Of a stretch of DNA of 64,000 bases, positions 37,132-46,441 are shown in pieces. The position numbers and the translations under genes are program-made. Source of the stretch: Emcibacter sp. SYSU 3D8 (GTDB lineage: Bacteria; Pseudomonadota; Alphaproteobacteria; SMXS01). Position 1 is the first letter of the stretch. Every line of letters begins with the position of its first letter. The DNA is taken from contig NZ_JBBYXK010000001.1 of assembly GCF_039655875.1 (NCBI RefSeq), positions 682,001-746,000 on the forward strand, read 5' to 3'. Under the pieces are notes generated by a model. The model was not told the origin of the DNA. It was given only the letters and a program-made list of their open reading frames with translations, and did not search any database.

Positions 37132-37452
37132 ATGCAGCGCTACGACGACGAAATCCCCGAGCCGGAACTCGTGGGCAAGCAATCAGGCAGCCTTGCGTGG
37201 CGCAGCCTGATCCTGCCCGCGGCGGCTTCGGCGATCATTGCGATGGGCTTTGGCGCGGGCATCGCCTGCGAACGCGGTCCTGGCGCCTGGTTGTTGCTCG
37301 CCGCCCCCGCCTTCGCCACCATCGGCGCCGTCGCCGGCCCGATGCGAACCCTGCGCGACCGCCTATTGGTCGGCCTGTTGTCCACCGCCGTCAACCTGAC
37401 GGTGATGCTGGCCGCCGGCATGGTGTTCGGCTGGTTTACCTGCGGCCGATAA
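37132..37452 (+). CDS. Small integral membrane protein, unknown
   Basis: 106 residues with an acidic N-terminus (RYDDEIPEPELVGK) and about three hydrophobic helices (near 24-45, 52-68 and 80-102). No family recognised. ATG 37132 is preceded by GAGGGG. It follows the dehydrogenase by 32 bp and may be cotranscribed. It could be an independent membrane protein of no metabolic connection. Confidence 0.6.
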   Translation: MQRYDDEIPEPELVGKQSGSLAWRSLILPAAASAIIAMGFGAGIACERGPGAWLLLAAPAFATIGAVAGPMRTLRDRLLVGLLSTAVNLTVMLAAGMVFGWFTCGR

Positions 37453-37532
37453 GCCGGGATGCCGGACACCCGTCACCGGATGGCAGGAAGGTGCCCTTGG
37501 GCGTGCAAGACCAGCATCAAGGATGAGGGGAC

Positions 37533-38726
37533 TTAGATCGTCCCCGCCGCCTCCAGCGCTGCACGTTCTTCATCCGACTTGCCGAGCAGCCCGCCATAGA
37601 TCTCCTCGTTGTGGGCGCCCAGCGGCTCGCCGACCCAGGCGATCTTGCCGGGCGTTTCCGACAGCCGGGGAAACACGTTCTGCATGTGGATGTTGGCGAA
37701 GTCCGGATGGGGCATGTGGACGATGGCGTCGCGGGCCTTGAAGTGCTCGTCCGCCATCATGTCGGGCGCCTTGTAGATCTTGCCCGCCGGCACGCCGTTC
37801 TCCTCCATCAGGTCGGCGAGGTACTTCGCGGGAAAATCCTTCGTCCACTCGCCGATCAGCGCATCCAGTTCTTCCTGGTGCTTGCCGCGCGCCGTATGGG
37901 TGGCATAGCGCGGATCGACGGCAAGCTCGGGCTTGCCCATGGCCTCGCACAGCCGGCCGAACACGCTGTCCTGGTTGGCGGCGATCAGGATGTCGCCGTC
38001 GCTGGTGGGATAGACGTTGGACGGTGACACGTTGGGCAGCACGGCGCCGGTGCGCTCGCGGATGAAATTGGCCTCGGTGTATTCGGGAATGGTCGATTCC
38101 ATCATCGCCAGCACCGCCTCGTAGATGGCGCTGTCGATCACCTGCCCGCGCCCCGTCAGATGCCGCCGGTGCAGCGCCATCACCGCGCCCAGGCACGCCA
38201 TGGTGGCGGCCAGCGAATCGCCGATCGACAGGCCGACACGCGACGGCGGTGTGCCGGGATCACCCGCCAGGTTGCGCATGCCGCCCATGGCCTCACCGAT
38301 GGAGCCATAGCCGGCGCGGGGTGAATAAGGACCGGTCTGTCCATATCCCGACACCCGGATCATGATCAGGCCCGGGTTGATCTTCGACAATTCGTCATAA
38401 CCCAGGCCCCACTTTTCCAGCGTGCCGGCGCGGAAATTCTCGATCAGGAAATCGGTCCTGGCGACCAGCTCGCGCAACAGGTCCTGGCCGTCCTTCGTGC
38501 GCAGGTTAAGGGTCACCGACTTCTTGTTGCGGGCGATCACCGACCACCATACCGGCTTGTTGCGGCCCCATTCGCGCATCGGATCGCCCAAGCCCGGCTG
38601 CTCGACCTTGATCACTTCGGCGCCGTGATCGGCCATCAGCTGGCCGCAGAACGGCCCGGCGATCAGCTGGCCCAACTCGATCACCCGCAGACCCTGCAGG
38701 GCGCCAAATGCCTCATCATGCCCCAT
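37533..38726 (-). CDS. CaiB/BaiF family (class III) CoA-transferase
   Basis: 397 residues. GLRVIELGQLIAGPFCGQLMADHGAEVIKVE-type opening (residues about 12-40), RNKKSVTLNLRTKDGQDLL, LIENFRAGTLEKWGLGYD and the catalytic-Asp region LSIGDSLAATMACLGA are family signatures. It moves CoA between acyl-CoA and a free acid without a covalent-phosphate step. ATG 38726 follows AGGAG. It is divergent from the HMG-CoA lyase gene, with a 54-bp shared promoter region. The pairing suggests degradation of a branched dicarboxylic or terpenoid-derived acid. Confidence 0.92.
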   Translation of the reverse strand: MGHDEAFGALQGLRVIELGQLIAGPFCGQLMADHGAEVIKVEQPGLGDPMREWGRNKPVWWSVIARNKKSVTLNLRTKDGQDLLRELVARTDFLIENFRAGTLEKWGLGYDELSKINPGLIMIRVSGYGQTGPYSPRAGYGSIGEAMGGMRNLAGDPGTPPSRVGLSIGDSLAATMACLGAVMALHRRHLTGRGQVIDSAIYEAVLAMMESTIPEYTEANFIRERTGAVLPNVSPSNVYPTSDGDILIAANQDSVFGRLCEAMGKPELAVDPRYATHTARGKHQEELDALIGEWTKDFPAKYLADLMEENGVPAGKIYKAPDMMADEHFKARDAIVHMPHPDFANIHMQNVFPRLSETPGKIAWVGEPLGAHNEEIYGGLLGKSDEERAALEAAGTI

Positions 38727-38780
38727 GGTTGCTCCTGTTACGACTTCCGCCAAGTCCCTGTGACCGATATACATAAGAGC

Positions 38781-39704
38781 ATGCGCCAGGTCACCATTCT
38801 CGAAGTCAGCCCGCGCGATGGACTGCAGAACGAACCGGTCGTTTTCTCCACCGCCCAGAAGGTGGAGCTGGTTCGGCGCGCCATCGCTGCAGGCGCCCGG
38901 CGCATCGAGGTGGCCAGCTTCGTGCATCCGGGCAAGGTGCCGCGCATGGCCGACGCCGAGGCCGTGGTCGCGGCCCTGCCCGACATCGCCGACGTGCAAT
39001 ATATCGGCCTGGTGCTGAACAAGCGCGGCTATCTGCGGGCGCTGGCGACGCGCGAGGGCAACCGCCGCGGCGTCGACCAGGTCGGTTTCGTCGCCATCGC
39101 CACCGACACGTTCGGCCAGCGCAACCAGGGCCAGACCTCGGACGACTCCGTCCGCGAAGGCCTCGACATCCTCAGGCTGGCCCGGCAGGACGGCATCAGT
39201 GCCCAGGCGACGATCGCGGTCTCGTTCGGTTGCCCGTTCGAAGGCGAGGTCGACCCGGCACATGTCGTCGACATCGCCAAGCGGCTGGCCGAGGGCGAGC
39301 CGGCCGAAATCGGACTGGCCGACACCATCGGCGTGGGCATCCCGCCGCAGGTCACGGACCTGCTGGGACGACTGAACGATGCAATCCCCCATATTCCCAC
39401 CAGGGTCCATTTCCACGACACCCGTCACACCGGCGTCGCCAACGCCTGGGCGGCGTGGCTGGCCGGCGTCGACACCATCGATGCCAGCATGGCGGGACTG
39501 GGCGGCTGCCCGTTTGCGCCCAACGCCACCGGCAACGTCGCCACCGAGGACGTGGTCTACATGCTCGAGCGCGGCGGCGTCGCTACCGGTCTCGATCTCG
39601 ACACGCTGGTCGAGGGCGCGGCCTGGCTGGAAGACATTCTGGGCCGCCGGACCGACAGCGCGGTCGGCCATGCGGGGGGCTTTCCCGCCCGCGCCGGGGT
39701 CTAG
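38781..39704 (+). CDS. mvaB: Hydroxymethylglutaryl-CoA lyase
   Basis: 307 residues of the DRE-TIM fold. SPRDGLQNE carries the catalytic Arg and metal-binding Asp. SFVHPGKVPRMADAE and the terminal GLGGCPFAPNATGNVATEDV contain the active-site Cys loop of the HMGL signature. It cleaves HMG-CoA to acetyl-CoA and acetoacetate, the last step of leucine or acyclic-terpene breakdown. ATG 38781 is chosen because the conserved N-terminus begins there. It is divergent from the CoA-transferase. Confidence 0.92.
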   Translation: MRQVTILEVSPRDGLQNEPVVFSTAQKVELVRRAIAAGARRIEVASFVHPGKVPRMADAEAVVAALPDIADVQYIGLVLNKRGYLRALATREGNRRGVDQVGFVAIATDTFGQRNQGQTSDDSVREGLDILRLARQDGISAQATIAVSFGCPFEGEVDPAHVVDIAKRLAEGEPAEIGLADTIGVGIPPQVTDLLGRLNDAIPHIPTRVHFHDTRHTGVANAWAAWLAGVDTIDASMAGLGGCPFAPNATGNVATEDVVYMLERGGVATGLDLDTLVEGAAWLEDILGRRTDSAVGHAGGFPARAGV

Positions 39705-39779
39705 CGCGCCGGGTCCTTGCATCCGGCGAGCAGGCATACGAGAACATGCACAGGGCGCATCAAGGAGATCGGGGCATCC

Positions 39780-42242
39780 ATGAGACGTGAGTTGGCAGCG
39801 ATATTGACCGGCTGCCTGGCGGGCATGATCGCGCTTGCGCCGGCCGCGCACGCCCAGCCCGTCGGTCCAGCGCCGTCGCGGGCGCCCGACGTACCCCGCG
39901 TCGGCGGCAACATCGACGATTACGGTCAGTGGCGCTCGCCCTACTTCTTCTTCCGCATGGACCGCTCCACCCAGATGGAGATGCCGTTCCTCGACGTGGC
40001 GACGGCCATCGCCGACTCGCAACGCGCCCTGCTGGTGGTGAACTTCTATTACGACGGCGGCCGCTATTCGAACTATCAGCAGGCCATCCTGCGCCGCATT
40101 CTCTATTACCTGTCCAGCAAGCTGTCGAATGTGGAGGTGCGGCTGCTCGACGTGATGGTCGCCTCATCCGATGGCAGGCCGATCTACGACAAGGAATTGT
40201 TCAAGTACTACGCGCTCAATACGCTGGGTCAGTACGGCACCACCGTACAGGGTCAGCCGGTGATGCCGTACGGACAGGTCTATCTGGCAGGGAATCTGGT
40301 TTACGATTTTTCGGTGATGTGGGAAGCCAGGGACGACGACCAGGTGATGGAAAACGCCCGCGCCATCCAGTCTTCCATGATGCGCATCGCCAGCCAGGCC
40401 GCGGCGTTGCAACTCCCCCCGGAACAGGACCAGGAACCACAGGTGCGCGAGCCCGACCTGCCGCCGGAGTTGCCGCCCGAGCGGCTGCTGGGCGCACCTG
40501 AAACCGCACCGCCGCCGGCCCAGGCCAGACAGGCGCCGCCAGCACCCGCCGCGCCGTCTCCCGAGCGCGTGATGAAGGAACCGGCGCCCCTGCCGCCCGC
40601 CACCCCGCCGGCGATCGCGGCGCCGGAGACGACGCCGGCCGAGTCAGCGCCCGAGCCCACCCTTGCCGAGACGCCGGCGATCCCGGAGCAGAATAGCGAG
40701 CCCGTCCCGGCTGCTGCACCTGCACCTGCACCCGCACCCGCGCCCGCGCCAAAATCGACGGTATCGGCCGAAGATGCCGAAGCGCTGCGCCGCGCCCGCA
40801 TCAAATATCTGGAAGCCAATACACCGCCGGCGCCCGCCGCCGAGGCGGCCACGCCCACCGATGACGCCGCCCAGGCGCCAACGGCCGAGGCGCCGCCAGA
40901 GCCTCAGGCAACGCCGGCGCCGACACCGTCGGAGACCGCCGGACCGGATTCAATCGAGCCGCCTGCACCGGAGTCCCCGCCGGCATCGCCCGCCGCTGCG
41001 GAACCGGATGCTGCGCCAGAACCATCCCTGGCCGCGCCGGAACTGGCCGCGCCGACCGTCACACCGGGCGCCGGACCCGAGGACGAGCCTGTACAGCCCA
41101 GGACAACGCTGGAGGAATCCGCGCCAGATTCCGAAGTCCCTGCCCCGCCAGAGGTAACCGCTGAACCGCCTGCAACAGCAGCGACGTCATCCGAACCAAT
41201 GAGCGCCCAATCCGCGCCTTCGGCCGCCCCGCCCGAGCCGGAAGCACCTGTGCCAGCCCCCGAAACCGAGCCCCCGGCCGTTGCCACCGAGCCAACGGCG
41301 CCCGATACGCCTGCTGAGCCGGCGGTGACCGATATGGCGCCCGCCCAGGATCAAGTGGCTCCTGCATCTGCGGCGGAACCGGCTGCCACGCCGGATGCCG
41401 GGACCGCCCCGTCCGCTGAACCACTGACGGAGCCGGCGGCCCCGGCTGAAGCGCCCAATGCCGCGCCACCGCCAGCCACGCCGTCACCCCAGGAGGAGGC
41501 CCTGCAGCGGGCGCGTGCCCGCTATCTCGAGGAGCAGGCCGAGCAACCCGCTGCACCGGAGCCCGAGGCCGCGCCGGATGTGACCGCCCCGGTCCCAACC
41601 GATTCCGCAGCGCCCGCGACGGAACTGCCAGAAGAGCCGTTGTCAGGCGCCGTTCCCACCGGGACTCTCCCGCAGGCAGACTCGACCCCAGAGCCCCGAT
41701 CCGAAACAGAACCGGCGCGGGAGCCCGGCCCGGCAGCGACACCCGACAGCGCGCCTGAACCACCCGCCGCGGTGGACGATGAGCCGTCGCAGGAACCACC
41801 GAGCCCGATTTTCGAGCCGACGGCCGCGGCCGCCGATGCAATGGTCCCCAACGCCGACGCCGGGTCGCCCGTGCCGGCGCCGGCAGACGCTGCACCGAGT
41901 CCCTCGCCATCCGAACCAGCAAGCGTCCCAGCCGAGACGCCCGCCGCGCCGGCGATCAGGGTTCCCATGATCCAGCCGGAATCGTTACGTGGGCCAACGC
42001 CGCGCCCGGCGCCAGAGCCGGATGTGCCGGCATCTGCGCTGCCGGAATCGGAGCCGGAATTGCTGGAGCCGGAATTGCTGGAGCCGGATTCCGCCGCGTC
42101 TGATGTGGAGGGGCTGGAGCCGGCCACTGCCGATGAGCCAGGCCACGCCACCGTGACGCCGGCCGACGAGCAACTCATATTGCCCTATGACGACACGACC
42201 ACTGCACCGGTGGCTCTGCCAGCCGACCAGATGGCGCACTAG
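39780..42242 (+). CDS. Large secreted Pro/Ala/Glu-rich protein, unknown
   Basis: 820 residues. A signal peptide (about 1-25, ending AAHA) precedes a globular-looking region at about 40-220 with mixed helices and strands (SQRALLVVNFYYDGGR, ILRRILYYLSSKLSNVEVRL). Roughly 590 residues of Pro/Ala/Glu-rich disordered sequence follow. Within the disorder two near-identical helical segments occur: EALRRARIKYLEAN (334-347) and EALQRARARYLEEQ (573-586). No C-terminal membrane helix or cell-wall anchor is seen. It is probably periplasmic or secreted; it might span the periplasm or scaffold partners. No family recognised for the N-terminal domain. ATG 39780 lies behind AAGGAG. Confidence 0.7.
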   Translation: MRRELAAILTGCLAGMIALAPAAHAQPVGPAPSRAPDVPRVGGNIDDYGQWRSPYFFFRMDRSTQMEMPFLDVATAIADSQRALLVVNFYYDGGRYSNYQQAILRRILYYLSSKLSNVEVRLLDVMVASSDGRPIYDKELFKYYALNTLGQYGTTVQGQPVMPYGQVYLAGNLVYDFSVMWEARDDDQVMENARAIQSSMMRIASQAAALQLPPEQDQEPQVREPDLPPELPPERLLGAPETAPPPAQARQAPPAPAAPSPERVMKEPAPLPPATPPAIAAPETTPAESAPEPTLAETPAIPEQNSEPVPAAAPAPAPAPAPAPKSTVSAEDAEALRRARIKYLEANTPPAPAAEAATPTDDAAQAPTAEAPPEPQATPAPTPSETAGPDSIEPPAPESPPASPAAAEPDAAPEPSLAAPELAAPTVTPGAGPEDEPVQPRTTLEESAPDSEVPAPPEVTAEPPATAATSSEPMSAQSAPSAAPPEPEAPVPAPETEPPAVATEPTAPDTPAEPAVTDMAPAQDQVAPASAAEPAATPDAGTAPSAEPLTEPAAPAEAPNAAPPPATPSPQEEALQRARARYLEEQAEQPAAPEPEAAPDVTAPVPTDSAAPATELPEEPLSGAVPTGTLPQADSTPEPRSETEPAREPGPAATPDSAPEPPAAVDDEPSQEPPSPIFEPTAAAADAMVPNADAGSPVPAPADAAPSPSPSEPASVPAETPAAPAIRVPMIQPESLRGPTPRPAPEPDVPASALPESEPELLEPELLEPDSAASDVEGLEPATADEPGHATVTPADEQLILPYDDTTTAPVALPADQMAH

Positions 42243-42396
42243 CCCAAGTACGGAACAAGGCCAGCGAGTCAGGTTCCAGCCAACGGCTGTCAAACGTCAA
42301 AGCCGCAACCGTCGCCAATCCGCGCCGGAGCGGTTAAGCTGACCGGGTGTGAAATGCGCAACAAAGGTGCCGTTTTCCGAACAGTGGAGGCATGCC

Positions 42397-42747
42397 ATGA
42401 CAAACCGTTTCCATATTGCCCGACCGATCGCCGCCCTATCCCGGCTGGCGCGTAGCGCATCCATCGTGACATTGACCGCGGGCGCGATGGTGGTGCCTGC
42501 CAGCGCCGGAGAGCGGGACGCAGCCCAGCCGCGAGCGGACGCCGCCGGTCACGAAGGAGCCGCCGCCCACAGGGCGAGTCCTGGAGACCCCATACCCGGA
42601 ATAGATATCACGCGCGGCGCGGCCGGCGGCTCTGCGCCCGGCGCCGCCAGTCAGGACGCCAAATCCGGCGCCGGCAATGCCGCGCCTGCGGGACGGATCG
42701 CCGTAGAGGAAGAAGGCGTCAAATGCCATACGCGGACCTGCAACTGA
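42397..42747 (+). CDS. Small secreted Gly/Ala-rich protein, unknown
   Basis: 116 residues. A signal peptide of about 37 residues ends at VVPASA, then a low-complexity Ala/Gly/Asp-rich mature region, and a short C-terminus ending CHTRTCN with the only two Cys of the mature part. GTGGAGG precedes ATG 42397 at good spacing. No family is recognised. The composition resembles small exported alphaproteobacterial proteins of unknown role. Confidence 0.55.
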   Translation: MTNRFHIARPIAALSRLARSASIVTLTAGAMVVPASAGERDAAQPRADAAGHEGAAAHRASPGDPIPGIDITRGAAGGSAPGAASQDAKSGAGNAAPAGRIAVEEEGVKCHTRTCN

Positions 42748-42823
42748 ACCGCGTTAGGCGGCTGAACGCTCATGCGGTCAGCCAGCCCGTTCGCTTTCGT
42801 GCGGTAGCAGGCCCATAGGCCAC

Positions 42824-44083
42824 TCAGTTCTGGGCCACCTTGCCCGGACGCTTGGCCACGAACTTGTCCCTGGTGACCGAGGCGCGGATCACGGGAATTT
42901 CATCGTCGGACAGCGGCGCCATCCATGTCTTGCGCTGCAGCGCCGCTTCGATATACGGCGCCAGCCGCTCGGCTTTCGAAGCCTCCCGCGCCTCTGCCTT
43001 GGCCTTGAACTCGGGCAGGATGTCGTCAGCAAAGCGGTGCAGTGACTCGACGATCTGATCGTGCGGGTTACGGCCGGCTTGTTGCAGCAGGATGACCTGG
43101 TCGATGCCCGCCTTCTCGAATTCGTGCATGTGGCGGCGCACGTCGTCGGCGGTGCCGATGCCCGCGGCATATTGCGGATCCAGCGCGGCGGTGCGGACGA
43201 TCTCCTCGGTCTTGTTGCCGCGGATATCGTGGAAGTCGCGCCACAAGGTGGTGCGGCCAGGCACTGTGTCCTTGGTGACCAGCGAGGCAAGCGCGTAGCC
43301 GAAGAACTCGAAGCCGTCCTGGCCGCGCCGGATTGCCTCTGACCGGTCCGGATGGATGGAAAAGCCCGACACCATGGCGATGTTGGCGTTGACCGCATGG
43401 CCGACCGGCACGCAGGCGTCGCTCATGATCGTGTCGTAATAGATGTCGGACCAGTGCCGGGCCTCTTCCGGATTGACGAAGGCGAAGGCCAGCGCACCGA
43501 CGCCCAGGCTGGCGGCGATGCGGATGGTGTCACGGTTCGAGCAGGCCATCCACAATGGCGGATGCGGCTTCTGCATGGGCTTGGGGATCACGTTGCGCGC
43601 CGGCATGGAGAAGTAAGGACCGTCATAGCCCGGATAAGGCGTCATGGTCATCATGTTGGCGACCTGCTCGATCGCGTCGATCGCCATGATCCGCTTTTCC
43701 TTGGCGGGAATGTTGAAGCCATGCAGTTCCATGCGCGTGGCGCCCTCGCCGAAGCCAAGCTGGGCGCGGCCATTCGACACCAGGTCGAGCATGGAGACGG
43801 TCTCGGCGGTGCGCGCCGGATGGTTGTATTGCGGGATCACCTGCCGGATGCCGTGGCCCAGCTTGATTGTCTTCGTCCGCGCGGCGGCGGCGGCGAGGAG
43901 CGTCTCGGGCGACGAGCAGTGGGAATATTCATCGAGGAAGTGGTGCTCGACAGCCCAGGCATAGTCGATGCCGAGCTGGTCGGCGAGGGTGATCTGGTCC
44001 AGCGCTTCGTGAACCAGGCGGTGCTCGTCGTCCTCGCTCCAGGGCTTCGGCAGCTGCAATTCGTAAAAAACGCCAAACCGCAT
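42824..44083 (-). CDS. LLM-class flavin-dependent oxidoreductase (luciferase-like monooxygenase)
   Basis: 419 residues. The TIM-barrel flavoprotein opens MRFGVFYELQLPKPW, with DYAWAVEHHFLDEYSHCSSP as the luciferase-like HH/EH active-site region and GRAQLGFGEGATRMEL further on. It is a two-component-type FMNH2-dependent monooxygenase or related reductase. No flavin reductase gene lies next to it. It is divergent from the DMT transporter. Substrate unknown. Confidence 0.88.
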   Translation of the reverse strand: MRFGVFYELQLPKPWSEDDEHRLVHEALDQITLADQLGIDYAWAVEHHFLDEYSHCSSPETLLAAAAARTKTIKLGHGIRQVIPQYNHPARTAETVSMLDLVSNGRAQLGFGEGATRMELHGFNIPAKEKRIMAIDAIEQVANMMTMTPYPGYDGPYFSMPARNVIPKPMQKPHPPLWMACSNRDTIRIAASLGVGALAFAFVNPEEARHWSDIYYDTIMSDACVPVGHAVNANIAMVSGFSIHPDRSEAIRRGQDGFEFFGYALASLVTKDTVPGRTTLWRDFHDIRGNKTEEIVRTAALDPQYAAGIGTADDVRRHMHEFEKAGIDQVILLQQAGRNPHDQIVESLHRFADDILPEFKAKAEAREASKAERLAPYIEAALQRKTWMAPLSDDEIPVIRASVTRDKFVAKRPGKVAQN

Positions 44084-44205
44084 GGCTCAGTCTCCCCGCT
44101 TTCGAACGATGGTACAGGCCCGGTGCGGTGAAACAAGCGCCAAAGAGCGGTGCGGTCAGGCACAAATCCCGGCATCGTACGTTGACTGCCCGGAGGGTCG
44201 AGGTC

Positions 44206-45156
44206 ATGTCATCCCGCGCTATGCCGATCGAATCGAAACCCATGTCCGCGCCGCGTCCCGGCTGGCGCCGCCATTTGTGGCACGCCGGCCTGCTCGTGGC
44301 GCTGGCGCTGATGTGGGGCTCGTCCTTCCTGATGGTGAAGATCTCCCTGCGTGATTTCACGCCCGTCGAGGCGCTTGCCGGCCGCATGCTGATCGCGGCG
44401 CTGTTCTTCACCGCGGCGCTGCTGATCCGGCACAAGCGGGTCGAGCGCGGCCGCAAGGTCTGGTTGCTGATGGCGGCCATGGGCGTTATCGGCAACGTCA
44501 CCCCCTACCTGCTGATCAACTGGGGCCAGACGCGGGTCGAAACCGGCACCGCCGCCATCCTGATGGGCATCGTGCCGCTGGTGACGGCCATGCTGGCCCA
44601 GGCCTTCGTGCGCGGCGAGCGGTTCCACTTGTGGAAGGCCATCGGCATTGCCGTGGGGTTTGCCGGCATTGTGGTGCTGTTCGGCGGCCTGCAGCTTTCC
44701 GGCGGCGAAGGCGCGGCGTGGGGCGCCGCCGCCATCCTGCTGGCGGCTTTGGGGCTGGCCAGCGGCACCATCCTCGCCGACAAGGCCAGCGACTTTCATT
44801 CGATCCCGGTCGGCTTCGGCGTCATGTGGATCGCCGCGCTGGTGTCCGTGCCCATCTGGCTGGCGGACAGTGGCGGCGCCCTTCCCGAACAGGTATCGTG
44901 GCCACCGGTCGCCGCGGTCTTCGGCCTCGCTATCTTCTCGACCGCGTTGCCGACCCTGGTGCTGATCTACCTGGTCCGCACCGCTGGTCCGACCTTCGCC
45001 GGTTTCACCAATTATCTGGTCCCGGTCATCGGCGTGGTCCTGGGCATCACCTTCCTGAACGAGCCGCTGACCTGGAACGCGGTCGTCGCGCTGGGACTGA
45101 TCATCGGCGGCATCGTCGTCGGCCAGATCGGCGGCCGGCGCGGCAAGAAGGCGTGA
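44206..45156 (+). CDS. DMT superfamily (EamA) transporter
   Basis: About 316 residues with ten membrane helices in two EamA repeats: LVALALMWGSSFLMVKISLR in the first and TFAGFTNYLVPVIGVVLG in the second. Such permeases export amino acids, metabolites or drugs, so the substrate is uncertain. ATG 44206 is chosen because GGAGG lies upstream; an in-frame ATG at 44221 is also possible. Confidence 0.88.
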   Translation: MSSRAMPIESKPMSAPRPGWRRHLWHAGLLVALALMWGSSFLMVKISLRDFTPVEALAGRMLIAALFFTAALLIRHKRVERGRKVWLLMAAMGVIGNVTPYLLINWGQTRVETGTAAILMGIVPLVTAMLAQAFVRGERFHLWKAIGIAVGFAGIVVLFGGLQLSGGEGAAWGAAAILLAALGLASGTILADKASDFHSIPVGFGVMWIAALVSVPIWLADSGGALPEQVSWPPVAAVFGLAIFSTALPTLVLIYLVRTAGPTFAGFTNYLVPVIGVVLGITFLNEPLTWNAVVALGLIIGGIVVGQIGGRRGKKA

Positions 45157-45189
45157 TCCGGTGATGCACCGTTGCGCCAGGCCGGAAAG

Positions 45190-46023
45190 ATGACGGCGCA
45201 GCCCATCGGCCGGAGCGAGGACAGCCGTTTCCGGGTTGGCCTGGCGCGCGCGTTCGGCGGCGCCATCCTGTTCTCGCTGCCCATGTTCATGACCATGGAG
45301 ATGTGGTGGCTGGGCTTCCACATGGACCGGCTGCGGCTGGCCGTCTTCCTCGCCAGCGGCATTCCGCTGCTGGTCGGCCTGTCGCACTACATCGGCTTCG
45401 AGAGGACCTTCGGCTGGGTCAATGATCTGGTCGATGCCTTCGTCGCCTATGCGGTCGGCTTCGTGGCCGCGGGCGGGATCATGCTGCTGTTCTCGGTGAT
45501 CGAACCGGGCATGTCGGTCCACGAGATCGTCGGCAAGGTATCGGTGCAAGCGCTCCCCGGCGCGATCGGCGCCATGCTGGCGCAGAACCAGATGGGCCAG
45601 AACGACGAGCAGGTGGAGGAGCGGGTGCGCAGCTATGCCAGCAAGCTGTTCATCATGCTCGTCGGCAGCCTGTTCCTCGCCTTCAACATCGCGCCGACCG
45701 AGGAAATGGTGCTGATCAGTTACCAGATGACCACGGTACACGCGCTGATCCTCGCGCTTCTGACGCTGGCGCTGATGCACGCGTTCACCTATGCGGTGGG
45801 GTTCAGCGGGCAACAGGAGCGGCGCCCGGAGGGCGTGCCGTTCTGGAGCGTGTTCATCCGCTACACGATGACGGGCTATGCCGTCGCGCTGCTGGTCAGC
45901 CTGATCGCGTTGTGGCTGTTCGGAAGGACCGACGGCACCGGCCTCGAGGAAACGGCGATGGCCATGCTGGTCCTCGGCTTTCCCGCCGCCATGGGCGCCG
46001 CCGCCGCCCGGCTGATCCTTTAG
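45190..46023 (+). CDS. TIGR02587 family (DUF2391) integral membrane protein
   Basis: 277 residues with about seven hydrophobic helices. The conserved regions include FSLPMFMTMEMWWLG and FNIAPTEEMVLISYQM. I recognise it as the TIGR02587 family, which is normally encoded beside a TIGR02588 partner, exactly as here (10 nt downstream). Function unknown. ATG 45190 follows GGAAAG. It follows the DMT transporter by 33 bp. Confidence 0.8.
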   Translation: MTAQPIGRSEDSRFRVGLARAFGGAILFSLPMFMTMEMWWLGFHMDRLRLAVFLASGIPLLVGLSHYIGFERTFGWVNDLVDAFVAYAVGFVAAGGIMLLFSVIEPGMSVHEIVGKVSVQALPGAIGAMLAQNQMGQNDEQVEERVRSYASKLFIMLVGSLFLAFNIAPTEEMVLISYQMTTVHALILALLTLALMHAFTYAVGFSGQQERRPEGVPFWSVFIRYTMTGYAVALLVSLIALWLFGRTDGTGLEETAMAMLVLGFPAAMGAAAARLIL

Positions 46024-46033
46024 GAGAGCAATC

Positions 46034-46441
46034 ATGTCCGCCGAGAAATCCCCCTGGCAGGACGCCGCCAGCATCCCGCGGTCGGAATGGGCGGTGGCCA
46101 TCGCCGGTGCGCTGCTGGTGCTCGTAGTCATCGGCTACATGGTCCACCTGGCGCTCACCGAAAAGGGGACGCCGCCCGACATCTCGGTGGCGATCGAGAC
46201 CGTGCGGCCGGCCAGCGGTGGCTACCTGGCCGAGATCAAGGCGGTCAATGAGGGCGGATCGACCGCCGCCGACGTGACGATAGAGGCTGCCATGACGGAT
46301 GACGGACAGGAGGTCGAGGCGCGCCAGGTGATGCTGGATTTTCTGCCGATGCATTCCGAGCGCACCGCCGGTATCGTGTTCGAACACGATCCCGGACGGT
46401 TCCACGTCGAACTACGGGTGCTGTCTCACCGGGAGCCGTAG
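46034..46441 (+). CDS. TIGR02588 family membrane-anchored protein
   Basis: 135 residues: one membrane helix (EWAVAIAGALLVLVVIGYMV) followed by a periplasmic domain with a small beta-sandwich look (YLAEIKAVNEGGSTAADVTI, HSERTAGIVFEHDP). Family function is unknown. It is the obligate neighbour of TIGR02587 proteins and probably forms a complex with one. GGAGAG precedes ATG 46034. Its stop directly abuts the trmO start. Confidence 0.8.
   Translation: MSAEKSPWQDAASIPRSEWAVAIAGALLVLVVIGYMVHLALTEKGTPPDISVAIETVRPASGGYLAEIKAVNEGGSTAADVTIEAAMTDDGQEVEARQVMLDFLPMHSERTAGIVFEHDPGRFHVELRVLSHREP

Noticed and set aside
37533-40022. Extending the CoA-transferase upstream to an 829-codon frame
   Set aside because: The additional part is antisense to HMG-CoA lyase, and AGGAG with ATG 38726 marks the real start.
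41522-42178. A Gly/Ser/Ala-rich minus-strand frame inside the Pro/Ala-rich gene
   Set aside because: The complement of Pro/Ala codons gives Gly/Ser/Arg by necessity; no start signal or signal peptide.
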